A stretch of DNA of 64,000 nucleotides, from assembly GCF_036785885.1 (NCBI RefSeq), contig NC_092320.1, forward strand, positions 17,299,557-17,363,556. Reading direction: 5' to 3'. The DNA is from Coffea arabica. Taxonomy: Eukaryota; Streptophyta; Magnoliopsida; Gentianales; Rubiaceae. Under the pieces are notes generated by a model. The model worked only from the letters and a program-made list of their open reading frames with translations. It was not told the origin of the DNA and made no database searches. Made by a program: the position numbers and the translations under genes. Below, piece by piece: positions 24,501 to 36,937 of the stretch (positions are counted from its first letter, which is position 1; every line of letters starts with the position of its first letter).

Positions 24501-24549
24501 GCCAAAGGTACTTAAGAAGACTAAAGAAGATGATAAGAAAAGGAATTGA
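21545..24549 (+). CDS. DTW-domain tRNA-uridine aminocarboxypropyltransferase
   Basis: Exons 21545-21884 and 24116-24549 join across a 2.2-kb intron to give 257 residues. DTW (TDD) proteins of the TapT/DTWD family transfer the aminocarboxypropyl group of S-adenosylmethionine to tRNA uridines to make acp3U; the catalytic and binding roles are known from bacterial and human members, and this one is inferred by similarity. Evidence: an N-terminal metal-binding set CEKGCERPINVCLC (about 20-33), ILHHPHEQRHKLATVPVL, FPG spanning the splice junction, VFDGTWKHAK carrying the DTW-equivalent motif, and the late STMEAVARCL helix. The C-terminal tail is Lys-rich (PKVLKKTKEDDKKRN) and may help RNA binding. 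ATG 21545 starts MELDNHATAAVEDHHQPRRR; the upstream in-frame sequence is low-complexity promoter DNA. It resembles DTWD2 more than DTWD1. Confidence 0.9.
21885..24115 (+). other. Large intron of the DTW gene with unclassified insert
   Basis: A GT-AG intron of 2231 bp. It contains an AT-rich part, a pyrimidine-rich stretch (22540-22650), and a block at about 23220-23730 with higher GC content. Inside that block a 44-bp unit is repeated in tandem (23451-23538). Around 23608-23720 are short hairpin-like elements such as ACCGCTCTTCGGT. I could not identify the source of the block; transposon or organelle DNA are candidates. Confidence 0.6.
23451..23538. repeat. 44-bp tandem duplication
   Basis: Two nearly identical copies, beginning TTGCACTTTTGACATCCACT at 23451 and TTGCACTTTTGACATTCACT at 23495. 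Confidence 0.92.
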
Positions 24550-27165
24550 GTTTCTTGAATTTGGCAGTTTTGAGTATCTGCAACTGATTTTCAAGAAGGT
24601 CTTGGCAGCAGCTTTGTAAAATGGCATTCAGAGATTTCACTGATGGTGCTTGGAAGCATTATTGGAGTGTGGTGCTTGATTCCTTATAGATCAAATATTT
24701 AGCTGCATTTTTTTGGATGATCATATGGGGATTTTATTAATCTATGGGGATTTTATTAATCTAAACTCCAAAGAAAACACTAAGTGGTCTCACTAGCTAA
24801 GAAGTGCATACAGGTTTATGATGGGATTTCACATGAAGCAATCAGGTCTGAGTCAACTTTTGTTGAGGTTAAAAGAGCATAGATGAGTTCCTTCCTTATC
24901 CATCAAATGCCTCGAGCAGAAACAGTTCTTACTAGTTCAAAAAGGATGAAGCAAATAGACAATGACTTGCATGAATGGTTTGTGCAGGTCACTGCTGATT
25001 CATATTTCTCCTCCATTTTTATTGCGTTTATTTTTTTGGTTGTATGTCATGTTCTAGTACAGACTTGCGTCTCGATTGATTTTTTTTTTTTTTTTTGTTC
25101 GTGGTTGCTGAGTATCCTTTTCTTCTTATTTGATAATTCCCCGCTGCTATATAGTCATCTTATTACTTTGTTGGTCATCAGAGGTGTTAGAGACTGATGC
25201 ATAGCTTGTCTGCCAGTTTACCTTCTCTGATAGTTTTCAATACTTAGTATCACATTATAGCACTAACTGGCATCATGGTGCCAGATAACGATATATTGGT
25301 TATTTGGTCTCACAGCATGCATTGTTCATTTGTTTTTCCTCTTCAGATAAGTTTGGTATATGCCCCTTTTTTTGGCCCATCTTTTCTAAACATTTGATGC
25401 CTAAAATGGTGTATCCTTGGTTGTTAGTTACCCAATTAAAGAAAGAGAACTTTTGTTAGTTTGCTCAGTTCCTCCATCCCCCCATCCTTCTGTACAGTGC
25501 TGATGAAGGCATTGCTGCATTTAAATGTGATCCTTATGTGATTTTTGGTCTTTGTAGGTCTATTCAATGTTAAATTTCTTGTTCAGAGATGACATGCTGC
25601 ATATTATGATGTGTGCCATTGACTGGATTTTATTTTGCAGGAAAGACTTATCTTTGGGCCTCCAATCACATAACCTATTTAACCTTCTGAACTGCAGAAT
25701 GGAGATTCAGGAAGCATTATACTCAATCATGACTGTTTTATGTCACAGGATTGTGAGTGTTCTGCTTATTATCCTTTTCGCGTCAGACATACCTTGTGTT
25801 CGATTGGTGTGATCCACTATTCTACGTGGAGTTGCATATGATTGTGCTTGATTGGCACATTTCTTGGCGGACTTGGTTCTTTAACCGGAATTGGGGACCT
25901 ATGTTGCACTTATCAGGCAGGTGGTGGGGGCCCCTCGTTTCCTTTATCTTACCTTTTGCTGGTGCAAGCACTTGATGGAATTGGGGCTTATCTATCCTGC
26001 TATTCATTCCTATTTGTTACTATCGGTTTCCCAACTTTTTTCGCCCTCAGCAATTCCGTGACATTGTATTGCTGTTAACTCCCCACATGGCCATGTTTCA
26101 TCAGTAAGGGGAGCTTTCCAGAATGGAGCGTGGTAGACAGAAAAAATGGAGGGGAAAGTTTATGAAGCAGAGTCCTCTTCCACTACTTTTTTTAATTTTC
26201 AGTAGTATCTTTAGGAATTCCGGTGGTCAAAATCTTCTTGTCCTGCACCTACCATTTATTAACTGGTAAATGTGACGCCTGTTTTTGTCTGCTGCTGGTC
26301 CTAGTGAATTTTGATCTGAACATGTCAGTGTTACTAAATAGGTAGTGGATGAACAGTTTGAACAGTCAAAAGAAATTTGAAGGTTTGATGCAACCACCAA
26401 CCTTTACTGCCTTGGCTTTGAGTGTAAGTAAATGAAGCAGCAGAGTTGGCAGTTCCTTCTACAATTCAGAGCATTGCCAAGAATTAGTAGTTGTTATAAA
26501 AGCAATGCCTATTTTCTCTCTAAGCTGACAATAGTTTTAGTCTGTCTTCCCTGTTGAGGAACGAAAGAAGATTTGGGGCATCTAGCAATGTCAAACCAAA
26601 ACACGATTCTTGATCACTACAGCAACTTTAGGAGACAAAGGAATTTGACCTGTGAATTTTTCACGAGTATCAGAAATGTTAGTATAAAAGTAGAAAATAT
26701 GTCTGCACTCTGTATAAAATCAATTTGTGTTATCTAAACACGTTTTTATTATCGTAGAAAAATCCGACTGGATAAAAGTTATACTCTAATCTCTAACTGT
26801 GTGCATATTTTATAATAGTATGTGTACACAACTAAAAATGAAAAGGGATTATTACCTTTAATCATGTATTTGTCCACTTTTGGAATTGTTTTAGCAGAGG
26901 GCTTCTATTTTTCTACATGATGGAAGTGTTTAATTATTGTACTAATTCGTTGGGGAAGGATCAACTTTGTGGACCCCATGGTGCCCTTAATGCTTCCTCA
27001 GAAAAGCATCAAACTTCAAATTGGAATTTTAACCCTTCCATTAATCACTTTTAATTAAGTAACGCTGGAGCCCATCAGTCCATATACCGCTGCCTCCTGC
27101 AGAACCTATGTGCTTTCTCATGGCCCAAGATTTTTTGGATTAAGGGCACATGATTTTTTGTATTT
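24550..27165. other. Downstream region of the DTW gene, no recognised gene
   Basis: 3' UTR followed by unique, moderately AT-rich sequence. A small tandem duplication of TATGGGGATTTTATTAATC lies near 24726-24765. Several short open frames occur (for example at 24883, 25567 and 25757), but none shows a domain or a convincing splice partner. Unrecognised exons cannot be excluded. Confidence 0.5.
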
Positions 27166-27570
27166 AGGCCCCGTTTCAGTTGCGGTACTTTTGGATAAAA
27201 AGCATTTTTAAGTGTTAAAAAGTACTTTTGAGGCGTTTGATGAATATCGTTCCAAAAAATTAGAAATGAAGCTGTTGGTGTGAAAAGTATTTTTAGCAAA
27301 AACTCAAAGTTGATGCTTTTATAGTAACTTTTGTGATTTAAAAATTAAAATATTAAATTTAATCATTTTATGCTATATTATAAACTAAATAAAGAGATAA
27401 ATACACTTAAAAATTTTCAAATCACATATTATCCAATACTGTAAGTATACTTACTGAACTATGTTTCAAAACAACATACTTTAAAAGCATTTAATAAGTA
27501 CTTTTATAAATTAAAAAAAACTCTATTAAGAAAGTATTTTTCAATATATTACCGCAACCCCAAACGACCC
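27166..27570. mobile_element. hAT-like MITE
   Basis: The left end GGCCCCGTTTCAGTTGCGGTA pairs with the complement of the right end TACCGCAACCCCAAACGACC, leaving about 400 bp of AT-rich filler with no coding capacity. No exact 8-bp target duplication was found, so the superfamily is inferred from the terminal motif. Confidence 0.6.
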
Positions 27571-28357
27571 TTAAAATAATAGCAATAGAGCTTTAAAACA
27601 TTTTAAATTTGTCCTGCCTGCCCCAAAAGTCCTAGTTTAACCTCCCATGTGGCTGGAGATGCACAAAGGGCAAAGGGCCAGACAACATGCATTTAAATCT
27701 TGGGTAAAATACATTAAACCCCCTTGTGATTTGGGTTATTGTCATAAAACCTCATCATTGTTTAAAAACCCCCATATAAACTCCTTGTGCTTTGGATTTC
27801 TTCGGAAAATGGATGGAAATCATCCAAATTGACGGAAAGACGTAAAATTCCAATGCTAACCCCGTTTTCAAAATGTACCAATAGTTATTTTAGGATTTAG
27901 CTGTTATTTTACAAAATTTCTTAATTCATTAGAACAAAAAGTAAATTAAGGGGCTAAATTGAAATTTTAAAAAGATTTCATCTTTTCCAAACAGTCATAT
28001 TCTCCAACCTGCCTTTCACGCTGCAAACACTGATGCCTTTTCCATTGTCATTATCTCTAGGTTCAATCATCAATCATTTATACCAGACCTCTTTTTTGTT
28101 TTTTTTTTTTGCATTTTTCTTCCTTTTCCTTTTCTTTTCTTCCTTCATACTAAAATAGATCAGATCAAACTAATATCAACGCCAAAAATCTCAATACTAA
28201 ATTAAGAAGAAACCGTTCAAATCAAAGTCAACTTGTATTAGATTTGGGCAATGAAAAATCAAAATTCAACTAAAACCCACAAAATTTCTTCACGAAAATC
28301 ACTAGATCAAAAATGTCTACACATTAAGAATTACCCCCGATAACCCACTTCACATGT

Positions 28358-28582
28358 TCATATAAACTTTGCCGGCAGTGGCTTCGCTGAAAGCTCCGGG
28401 AACACTTGGTGGGCAATATGGAGCTTCAAGCCATGCATCGGAGTTGGAGAGACGTCTGCAATGGTGAGTAGCTTGGGCAGATTGTCCATCGAAATGAGAT
28501 CTAAACAGGCCTTGTGGTCATTGATGGACTTGGCGATGCGACCCAGACCAGGAAATCTAAGCAGTAGTGTTGATGGCAACAA
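28358..28582 (-). other. Possible captured coding fragment inside the MULE
   Basis: This is the only stretch of the MULE core with coding-like composition. It reads LGRIAKSINDHKACLDLISM and continues NLPKLLTIADVSPTPMHGLK over 74 codons on the minus strand. I do not recognise the source protein. Mutator-like elements often carry host exon pieces (Pack-MULEs), which is why it is listed. Confidence 0.25.
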
Positions 28583-28883
28583 TGGCGATGTGAAATTGGT
28601 GGTGGCGGTGGATGAGAACGAAGGGGAAAGGGATCACCTGAAGGCTATGAGATGGTGGTGTCTCTGGCTTCAAGAATCGAGTGAATTGTATGTTTAAGAG
28701 AGATTTTGAGTTGGTGAGAGAAATTCAAGTCCAATTTGAGAGGGTTTATCAAAGGTAATGGAGCTTTGGGTTTCTACTTGTAGTTGCACCAGAAGGGAAA
28801 GGAGAAAAAATGAAAAAAAAAAGGAAGAAAAAGAAGGAGGAAGGAAAGAAGAAAAAAAGAAAAGTAAAATTAACAAAGGTTGG

Positions 28884-29041
28884 TGTTGATTTTGCTTCAG
28901 TTTTTTCTTCAGTTTTTCTACTCCAAATAGTTCAGAAGAAAGAAAAAAAAAAAAGAAAGAACATGTTGATTTTGCTTCAGTTTTGCTTCTATTTTTCTAC
29001 TCCAGATGGTTCAGAAGAAAGAAAAAAAAAAGAAAGAACAA
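28884..29041. repeat. 79-bp tandem duplication in the MULE
   Basis: Two copies beginning TGTTGATTTTGCTTCAGTTT at 28884 and 28963, each ending in a purine-rich run with AGAAAGAAC. The flanking sequence is also strongly purine-rich. Confidence 0.88.
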
Positions 29042-29107
29042 GGAAAAAAAGAAAAGGAAAGAAAATATAAAACTATCATATTACCCTTGATGTATTGTTA
29101 TCACACT

Positions 29108-32100
29108 TGTAACAGCTCCACCTTCCTCTAAGGCGAACCAAAGGGGTTAGCGGACTGCCTACCCAACTCTCGCCAGAACTAACGGTGCATATTAGAGCTA
29201 TCTAATGCGTTTCGGAACTTACCAACGAGCGTAAGCAAGTCAAAATGGCAACATAACCCAAAATAAGAAAAATGAAATTCGGAGTCGGCCATGATAGTAA
29301 CCGACCCGTCAGAACCCAACCGAAAGAGCACGTAAACATTCACATCTGAACTTTAGCGATTACAATCCAAAATGACATACAAAAGTTTTCAAAAGTTAAT
29401 ACATATACACGGTTTGCCAAATCAAAAGAGAAAACGCCCCAAAAGTACACTTAGGGTTTTAATACATAAACTATACAAAAGATATGTCCAACTAATTCAA
29501 TTTGGCAGCCATTTGTCAAATCCAGACCAAAAGGGTTTATTTTCCTGTAAGGAAAACAAAAGGAACAGAAAGTGATGAGCTTGCGCTCAATGAGGTACCA
29601 AACAGATAGCATTAAAATCATGACATTTCACATTTAACAAATCAGATACACATGTCAGATGTAAAGCAAAGGAACCAATGATTCAAATCAGAAGGATACG
29701 AGTGGCTCTCAGGAGCCAAATTTCCAGCGCAGTACTTGATCCAAACCGGTTGACTCTCCGTCAACGTACATAGAGCCAACGCGTCCGTAGACCCCTCTTT
29801 ACACCGAATTCCGTCCACCAAACACCCCTTTACCGGGCCCGCTCACTGTAACCGAACAGAAATGGTAATACTCGAGTATACCGGAATCAAGGGTCTCAAT
29901 ACCCAAAGATCCCAAAACAGACTACCGTGGTTCGTTATCTAATCGTCCAGGCCCTTGCCGGCCCGACTCGAATAATTTAGCCACAGGATTTGAGCTCATA
30001 GGTCACAGAAAGGTCGTTGGTTACAAGTTTCCAAACGACGTCCGAACAGATACAGATACAGATACAGATATCAGATACAGATCCAGATATCAGATTGACA
30101 CCAAAATTGGCATAGGAACAGACAAGAGAACGAGTGTGATAAAGTACACTCTCGTCTCAAACAAATTAAACAGATTGCAGAGTAGAAATCAAGTTAAACA
30201 GCAATGGAGGGGAGTGGTACACTCACCGATTCAACTTCAGAAATTTCACTTCAGATTGGCCTTAATCGCCAAGAAACCAAACCAATTGAAGGTTTCACAT
30301 CCATAATCGAGTAAACACAATGCACATGAGGCTCGACTACTAGTCGTATGCCTCGCTAAATAATTACTAATGCAAGGATACAAAACATGATTTTTGGGAA
30401 CAAAAAGATAGCATAAAGACCTAGGTTCAACAACCCAAAAGCCCTTTTATTTCTACCAAAAGGCAAATCCAACTTAAAAGAACCAAACGGCCTAGAAAAT
30501 CGGGCAGCACTTCCCCTAAATTTCTTACTTTTCCAGCCATTAAGGCTTCATTATTTCCTCGAATCAGTCCCAACATCTCACACAAAATTCACCTCATTTT
30601 CAAAAGCCATTCACTAGGCTCAAAGTAAAAGTTAACTAGGAAATGACCGGAATAAGAGTAAGCCTTAAAACATGCAAACAAGTACAATGAGACTCGATAA
30701 CTAATCATAAATCAGTGCCAAATATGACCCCAATAGGGTTCCATAAGCATATATAATCATTAGAGAAAACCAGAAAATTCAGAAATGCAATTAGCTTTGA
30801 CCCTGAAAAAAAAACAGTTTTTGACTTCTTTTTGCAGTAATGGCACCAAATGCCCTATGATTATCGGATGAAGGTGTAAGACCCACCATTTCGAAGCTAA
30901 AAGACAGGGCTACAACATCACAGAAGGCCACTCAACCCAGTTTTGAGTGCAAACAGGTCAAAAATGCAAGATACTACATCAAAATGTAAAACAGATTCAC
31001 CAAAACGCATTCTAGCGGAAATATCATAACTCAGGCTCTACAAGTTCAAATCCAGAAATTCCAAAACCATTTGAAAGCTAAGAAATAGGGCTAAATTCCA
31101 TCAGAAGGCCTCAACAACCAATTCGGAAGCATTCCAGACCAAAACAACCAATTACAGTCGCAAATCCCAATTTCGGGTAAAACCAGAACAGTAATAGTAA
31201 TTTCGACTTATCTCATTCTACACTACTTCGATTGACCTGAAATTTGTAGGCACCTTTAAAATGTCATTCCCTACAACTTTCATGTTTTGAGCTAAGGCCA
31301 ATTCGGCCTCTATCTAGGACCTAAAATTTCGGACAGAATGAAGAACCAAGGAACCCTAATTTTCCAGATTTCTTCCAAAACAGAAATTGATTGCAATTGT
31401 CCACTTTTTCCACCTCCTAGAGTCATTATATACCAATTCCAATCATCATAGTTAGCCAAACAATCATGCTTATATTAAAACAGAAAAATCCCCAAAAATA
31501 ATAAAACTTCATCACTTCAACCACAAATCAAGAAATAATCCATAATATTGCATCTCATACCACCACTAATCATGATTTAAGCATCAATTAAGGGAAGAGG
31601 GTGGTTCTTCACAACTTACCTTAAAACAAGAGAGAGAGAGAGCTATTGGTCACCTTAACTTTCCAAAAAACTTCACACAACAACTCACCAACACTTCCTT
31701 AAGTGGTTTTATGGAGCAAAATCAAGGTTGGATGGTTGGTTTTGATGATTTGGAACAAGATTGAAGTGTTTTCTTCCTTGTGCTTGGAGTAAGAGAGAGA
31801 GAAAGAGAGCAAGAGAGTGCCAGCTACCATGGAGGATATTTTGATGATTTTTGGGTCATTTTTGGTTTATTTAAGTCAAATGGTAAGACCATGAATAGTG
31901 GTCTTAAGGTTCAACCACTCAAATGGTGACGCTTGTCACCTTATTTAATGACTTGCCTAACTTTTTTGTCTCTCTTACACCTACCCACTTGGTACCTCTA
32001 AATATCTCATAACATCCGGTAAATTAATTCCAATATCCAAAACTTAACCTAGTTGGCCGACTTTCCGCACTAGCGGGTCCCACGTCCAATATACGCTCTT

Positions 32101-32257
32101 AATTTCTCAAAAACTAACCGATACTAGAAAAATCATTTAAAAGCTATATTTACTCATAAAATTTATTTGCACAATTTTTCGAATAAAGAAAAGATGGAAA
32201 AACGTATAATTAAAAGAAATTAAAACCTAGAAATTAAGAAAATTATGGGTCGTCACA
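29108..32257 (-). mobile_element. Solo LTR of a Ty3/gypsy-like retrotransposon, inserted in the MULE
   Basis: The segment starts TGTAACAGCTCC and ends GGGTCGTCACA on the plus strand, so the minus-strand reading is TGTGACGACCC...CTGTTACA, the TG...CA form of an LTR. The neighbours are ACACT (29103-29107) and ACAAT (32258-32262), a 5-bp target duplication with one mismatch. No primer binding site, polypurine tract or pol gene adjoins it, which fits a solo LTR left by recombination. The length of 3150 bp is large; long LTRs of this type are known in Tekay-like chromoviruses, so that lineage is a guess. The short GATACA repeats near 30050-30090 lie within it. Confidence 0.75.
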
Positions 32258-32432
32258 ACAATCGCTTGTTAAGCATGTGTAATTCACTTTTCGTCAATTT
32301 GGATGATTTCCATCCATTTCCCAAAAAGTCCAAAGCACAAGGAGTTTATATGGGGGTTTTTAAATAATGAAGAGGCTTTATGATAATAACCCAAACTACA
32401 AGGGGATTTAATGTACTTTACCCTTAAATCTT

Positions 32433-35400
32433 TGATATCCCAATACAACATGCATGGTAAGTTCCATCAATTAATGGTTACTGTTCCTAGAGCTATCAAA
32501 GATGAGGAAATTGATTTCCAATAAATAGGTCATTTCATATTTGATGGGTTTTTTTTTTTTGTCGTAACGGCACATTTAGGTTAGTCTAACCTACTCCTAC
32601 TCCTACGGAGGGAAGGGAGCCTACTCTAAAGGGTGGCCTAACTAAGCCGAGAACCTGACGGAGACTGTTATTTATACAGTTTTATGTGGTATTTGGTAAA
32701 GTGTCAAGATTTTATTCTTTGTTTTTTTCTTTTTCTGATCTCTAGTTGTCAAATGCTATTGCAGCGCAATCAGATTTTCAAAAGTTTAGTGTTTAACAAA
32801 ATAGGTTAATATAAACCGAGGACTAGTTTGCTAGTTTAGCACTCAATGAGTATGCCCAAATATTACATGTGTCAATGTAAGTCATCTTATTCTAGTGATT
32901 TGAGATTCTCAAACTTTCGAAGAGTTCTACGCTAACCGAGAGAACATTGACCCTTTACAAATATAATAGGGTTGAAGAATATGTTTTCTTTGTATTTTCT
33001 GAACTACAAGTGTGTCTGGATAATAGATTATTTGGAATAATTTTATGAAAAAATATTATAATATTTTTTTGATGTAACGTATATAAAATAAAAAAAGATT
33101 GAAAATGTGTTGATAATAAAAAAAAAAGGCTAATATTCTCCATCCAAAATGCTCGTCGATTTTGACGTGAAGCTGATGATTGTACAGTACCAGTGTTGTT
33201 AAAACTCATAGTCGTGTGTAAGGCTTTTTTTAAAGTTGAAAAGGATTTTTTAAATAGAAAATTTTTGCTGTCAAAATTCATTTACCTTGTCTAATAGTAG
33301 AAGTTTGGATTCGAGTTTTGCTACAAGCGATTTGTCGTTGAGAGGGCAGTAACCTACCGTAGGCTTAAAATGGATGACCTTTCGCCCCTCTTGAGCTTTA
33401 TTTTACCCAAAATAAAAAAGAAAAAAAGAAAGCACAAGGTTCCATCTTTTGAAACACCAACAGACTAGACGGATTTCATGCATCGGAGTACTTATGAAAT
33501 TTGGAAACTCTATTATGATACTTCCTTTTTTTTTTTTTTTGCAAAAAAAACGTTTATATAAGTTTAGCTTCGATTACTATCACAGGTCATGATATGCTTT
33601 TAGGATAATAGGTCAAAGAATTCTTACAAATTGCTTACGAATACAATCCTCGTGTTAGTACTGAAATTTGAATATGTGATCTTATGTAATGATATATATA
33701 CATAATATCTAATAATTTCTTGTTACATAACGGAAGCGTCACTCATTAGGGACATAAGTATCTAACTAACATAGGCAGCATTTGCCACCTAAAATCGGAT
33801 AGCAGTTCGACTAAACTATTAGGTTAGGGGTCGACTAATCTGATTGGTCGAACAATCCATTGACATTACTTTGATGTCATAATTATTTTATATTTTTATA
33901 AGTTTTAAAAATATTAAAATTAAGTTCTTAGTTATATTTCAGCCAACTATATAAAATGTTCCAAAAATATTTGGCTTGCAATTAAATATACACCTAAAAA
34001 TAATTTATACAAATGTGAATCTATGTCTAAAACATGTCCATTTTTCAAAACTACTTGCAAAACTAAATTAAAATAAATCATACCGAATTCGAGATCTTTT
34101 TGTTTAGAATATGGTTTTCTAATGCAAGTTGGAATCACTAATGATAAATTAATAAGATGATACGAATGAAAACTTCTTGGTTTAGAGATCGTTTAGGGGT
34201 GTGAGTGATTTTGGTGTTTATACTAAGTGATGGCATTTTTTTTTTATTTCAATGAATAAATGAAAGTTTTACAATTTAGGTAACTTAAATTATGTTTGGA
34301 AAAAACAAGAAAGAAAAGTTTAGAAACCGGATAAAACAGATGAATTGAGTCACTGATTGTGCCCGATTTTTTATGATTTTGACTAATTTTTGACAGAACG
34401 ATTTTGTGCTACTAACCAATTCGAAAAGAAGATCGGTTCATGATCGAACTAGCTGGTGCAGCACGGGTTTGGATAACACCACCTCAAACACATCTATAAG
34501 TATCTACTTGGATTCTGCAAAAAATAACGCATCTCAACAGCTTACGAGCATATTCACTAGAATTGTTTTTAACTTGAGCCTGGATGGACCTCAAATTTCC
34601 GACCTCAAATCCCTGGTTTTTTTTACTCTTTTTCCGGCCTCAATACCCTGCTCTTTTTTACTCTTTTTGTGCAGGCTTTTTGCCCCGTTGACTAGGCTGT
34701 GCTGCTGTTGACTACCCCAATATATATACTCAGACAAGATGACAAGAAGCGTGAGGGTAACTCTTAACTGCCAAACTGTGATGAGGCATGAAATGACATG
34801 ACAAACATACGAACACGCCATTCCCAGTGTTTGTCAGTTTGGATTCTTGAAGTCTTGAGACAAAAAAGCTTCTTTGTACCCTTCCTTCCACAATCTATCT
34901 GTTTTGCTGAAAAAAATGCTGTCGTTTTCTACATATATTGCCAGTTATATGTACTGCATATAAACACACTTAGTATGCATAATACATGCATAGACGTGCA
35001 TACACATACGTGTAGATACAGCACAAATGTCATGTCACAATCACCGGCTAGTTATTATTTATGTAGGTTTTTTTTTTCTTTTCTATATCTTCTTGGACTT
35101 GGGAGAAAGTTGATAGAAAAACATTACTTGGCAAACAATTTACGTGTGTGAAGTGAATTAAGCTTATATTTCCCTCAAAGCAAAGTCCCTCTCTATCTTG
35201 TTGGTTGATGTCGACAAACATTGTTGAATTTGCTCTCCCCGTTTCATGGTGGTTGTTTTCTGCTGTACCCCACCACCGTCCACGGACGATGAATCCAACA
35301 TTTCTCTCTCAAAAACAAATTTTTGTATATGTATATATCTTCAAGAATGCCATAACGTGAATCAAAGTTCAAAGATTAGGAGATAGGTGGAAGAAGAATG

Positions 35401-35809
35401 CATGAAAAAGAAGGTTTATAGGAAGATGGCCCCGCGAACGAGCATTTTCTCTTTGTTTCCTTTTTCTTTCCCGGTTTTCGAAAGGCCCACCAGCAAAGTC
35501 TCAGCCGATATTTCCCATTTTTCTTTTTTGATTGATTTTGATGGAAACCAATAGTGACATTTCTTTTCTTGGAGCTTTGTGAAGAATATCTAAATTTGGT
35601 AGTTGGATATGATGTACCTTTGAGGATATTTAAGTGTGCATTTCTTTTTTTTTTTTTTTGGCTAAATGAAATATAATAGAAAGAGTAATTTTTTTTCAGG
35701 GTTAATTGTAAAACACTAATCTGAAGTTTCTTCGAGTTGCAAAGTGTCCCTCAAATTATCAATTTTTTCATGATACATTTCAATCAACTAATTGCTGGAG
35801 GAATTTAAT
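32433..35809. other. AT-rich spacer without a recognised gene
   Basis: Contains a possible SINE (32545-32680) and single ends of MITE-like repeats (GTGTGTCTGGATAATAG near 33009). Open frames at 32955, 34406 and 34798 show no domain, and their codon use is that of random AT-rich DNA. Confidence 0.55.
32545..32680 (-). mobile_element. Possible tRNA-derived SINE
   Basis: On the minus strand an A-box-like TCGGCTTAGTTAGG and a B-box-like GGTTAGACTAACC lie about 50 bp apart, followed by a short tail and a poly(A) run (T run on plus near 32551). Target duplication is unclear. It differs from the short SINE family at 40094, 42582 and 51554. Confidence 0.4.
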
Positions 35810-35818
35810 ATTTAAAAA

Positions 35819-36928
35819 GGAACCTCTGCTGAGGTTTTCAACAATTTCACAAAGCTTCCCCTAATATTTCAAAATTACACATATCTCCCCTATTGCTGCA
35901 AAAATACTCTACTATCTCTATATAGGATATTTAATGACTTTCTTTTTTTGGAAAATTTCAAAAATTTCAAGAAAAATCAAAATTGACTTATTTTATCTCT
36001 CTCTCTCTCTTCCTCCTTTCTACTTTACTCTTTCTTCCATTTCCTTTTTTTTGCTAAATTCCTGCCACCCATTCCTCTCTGCCTAATATTCTTCCTACAA
36101 TTTATAACCAAATTCTATCTATCATCCTTTACCCGTATTTATCCCCTCCTTTCTTTCTTCTTCTTCTTTTTTTTAATCTATATTCTCATCTATTTTTTGC
36201 AAATATGATTAGGTTCATCCTTTTTATCCTTTTAATTCTAAGTGTAATGGGTTTGATTTTTTTGTGTCTATTTATATTATCCAGTGTTGGTAGATTATGG
36301 GTGATAAAATTTAGTGATGTCAAAAGTCAAAAATTTGAGGGATGGATGGGCTTTAAAATGGGTGGTTGGGAAAAAAATAAAGGAGGTTGGAAAAAGAGGA
36401 AGACGAAAGATTTGCGCTATTGATTGTTAATGAAACGTTGATTTTGGGTAAAATTTGAGGTCGAGTTTTATCCAGTTTAGCTCAAAGTGACGGATTTAAT
36501 TGACTTGTGTAGTAAATGTAGGGGTTGGGGTTACTGAACATAAAATAGATTGTAGTGTTTTGAGTGCTAGACTTATTGAAATTTATTTTGATTTAAATTC
36601 GGGTGTTTGCTTAGCTTTTGTAGTGGCGTTGCTTGGAAGAAGGCAATTATCATAGTTGAATTTTTTTTTTCCAAACTTTTATTTTTGGCAGAAAGGGTTT
36701 GTTGGCTTTAGTGTTAGAAGAAAGACAATCAACAAAACTCTTTTTATTTTTCCTTTTTATCTTTTTGACAAAAAGGGTCGTTTAGGACATTTGAAGGAAG
36801 TGGTAGCCTATTGGGCCTATTTTGAAGCATAAATAGTGAAAGTAAGAGAGGTGAGTGTAATTTTTTAAACCTAAGGGGAGCTTTCTGAAATTGTTAGAGA
36901 CCTCAAGGGAGGTTTATGAAATTATCCC
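35819..36928. mobile_element. Second non-autonomous Mutator-like element
   Basis: Flanked by a perfect 9-bp duplication ATTTAAAAA (35810-35818 and 36929-36937). The ends are inverted repeats of about 70-80 bp sharing AACCTC.CTGAGGT, CAATTTCA.AAAGCT.CCCTAA and AAAATTACAC; the left end lacks about 12 bases present on the right. The 1110-bp interior is pyrimidine-rich, then AT-rich, with no transposase. Confidence 0.85.
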
Positions 36929-36937
36929 ATTTAAAAA

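Larger units (their letters stand above)
27702..32423. mobile_element. Non-autonomous Mutator-like element (MULE), with nested solo LTR
   Basis: Terminal inverted repeats of about 138 bp (27702-27839 and 32287-32423) begin GGGTAAA(A/G)TACATTAAA. They are flanked by a perfect 9-bp duplication TTAAATCTT at 27693-27701 and 32424-32432, the hallmark of Mutator transposition. Removing the solo LTR and its duplication leaves about 1.57 kb. No MuDR transposase is encoded, so it needs a transposase made elsewhere. The internal part at 28340-28700 is richer in GC and may be captured host sequence. Confidence 0.92.

Noticed and set aside
28694..29070. Lys-rich or Phe/Ser-rich open frames
   Set aside because: They are translations of the purine-rich duplication in the MULE.
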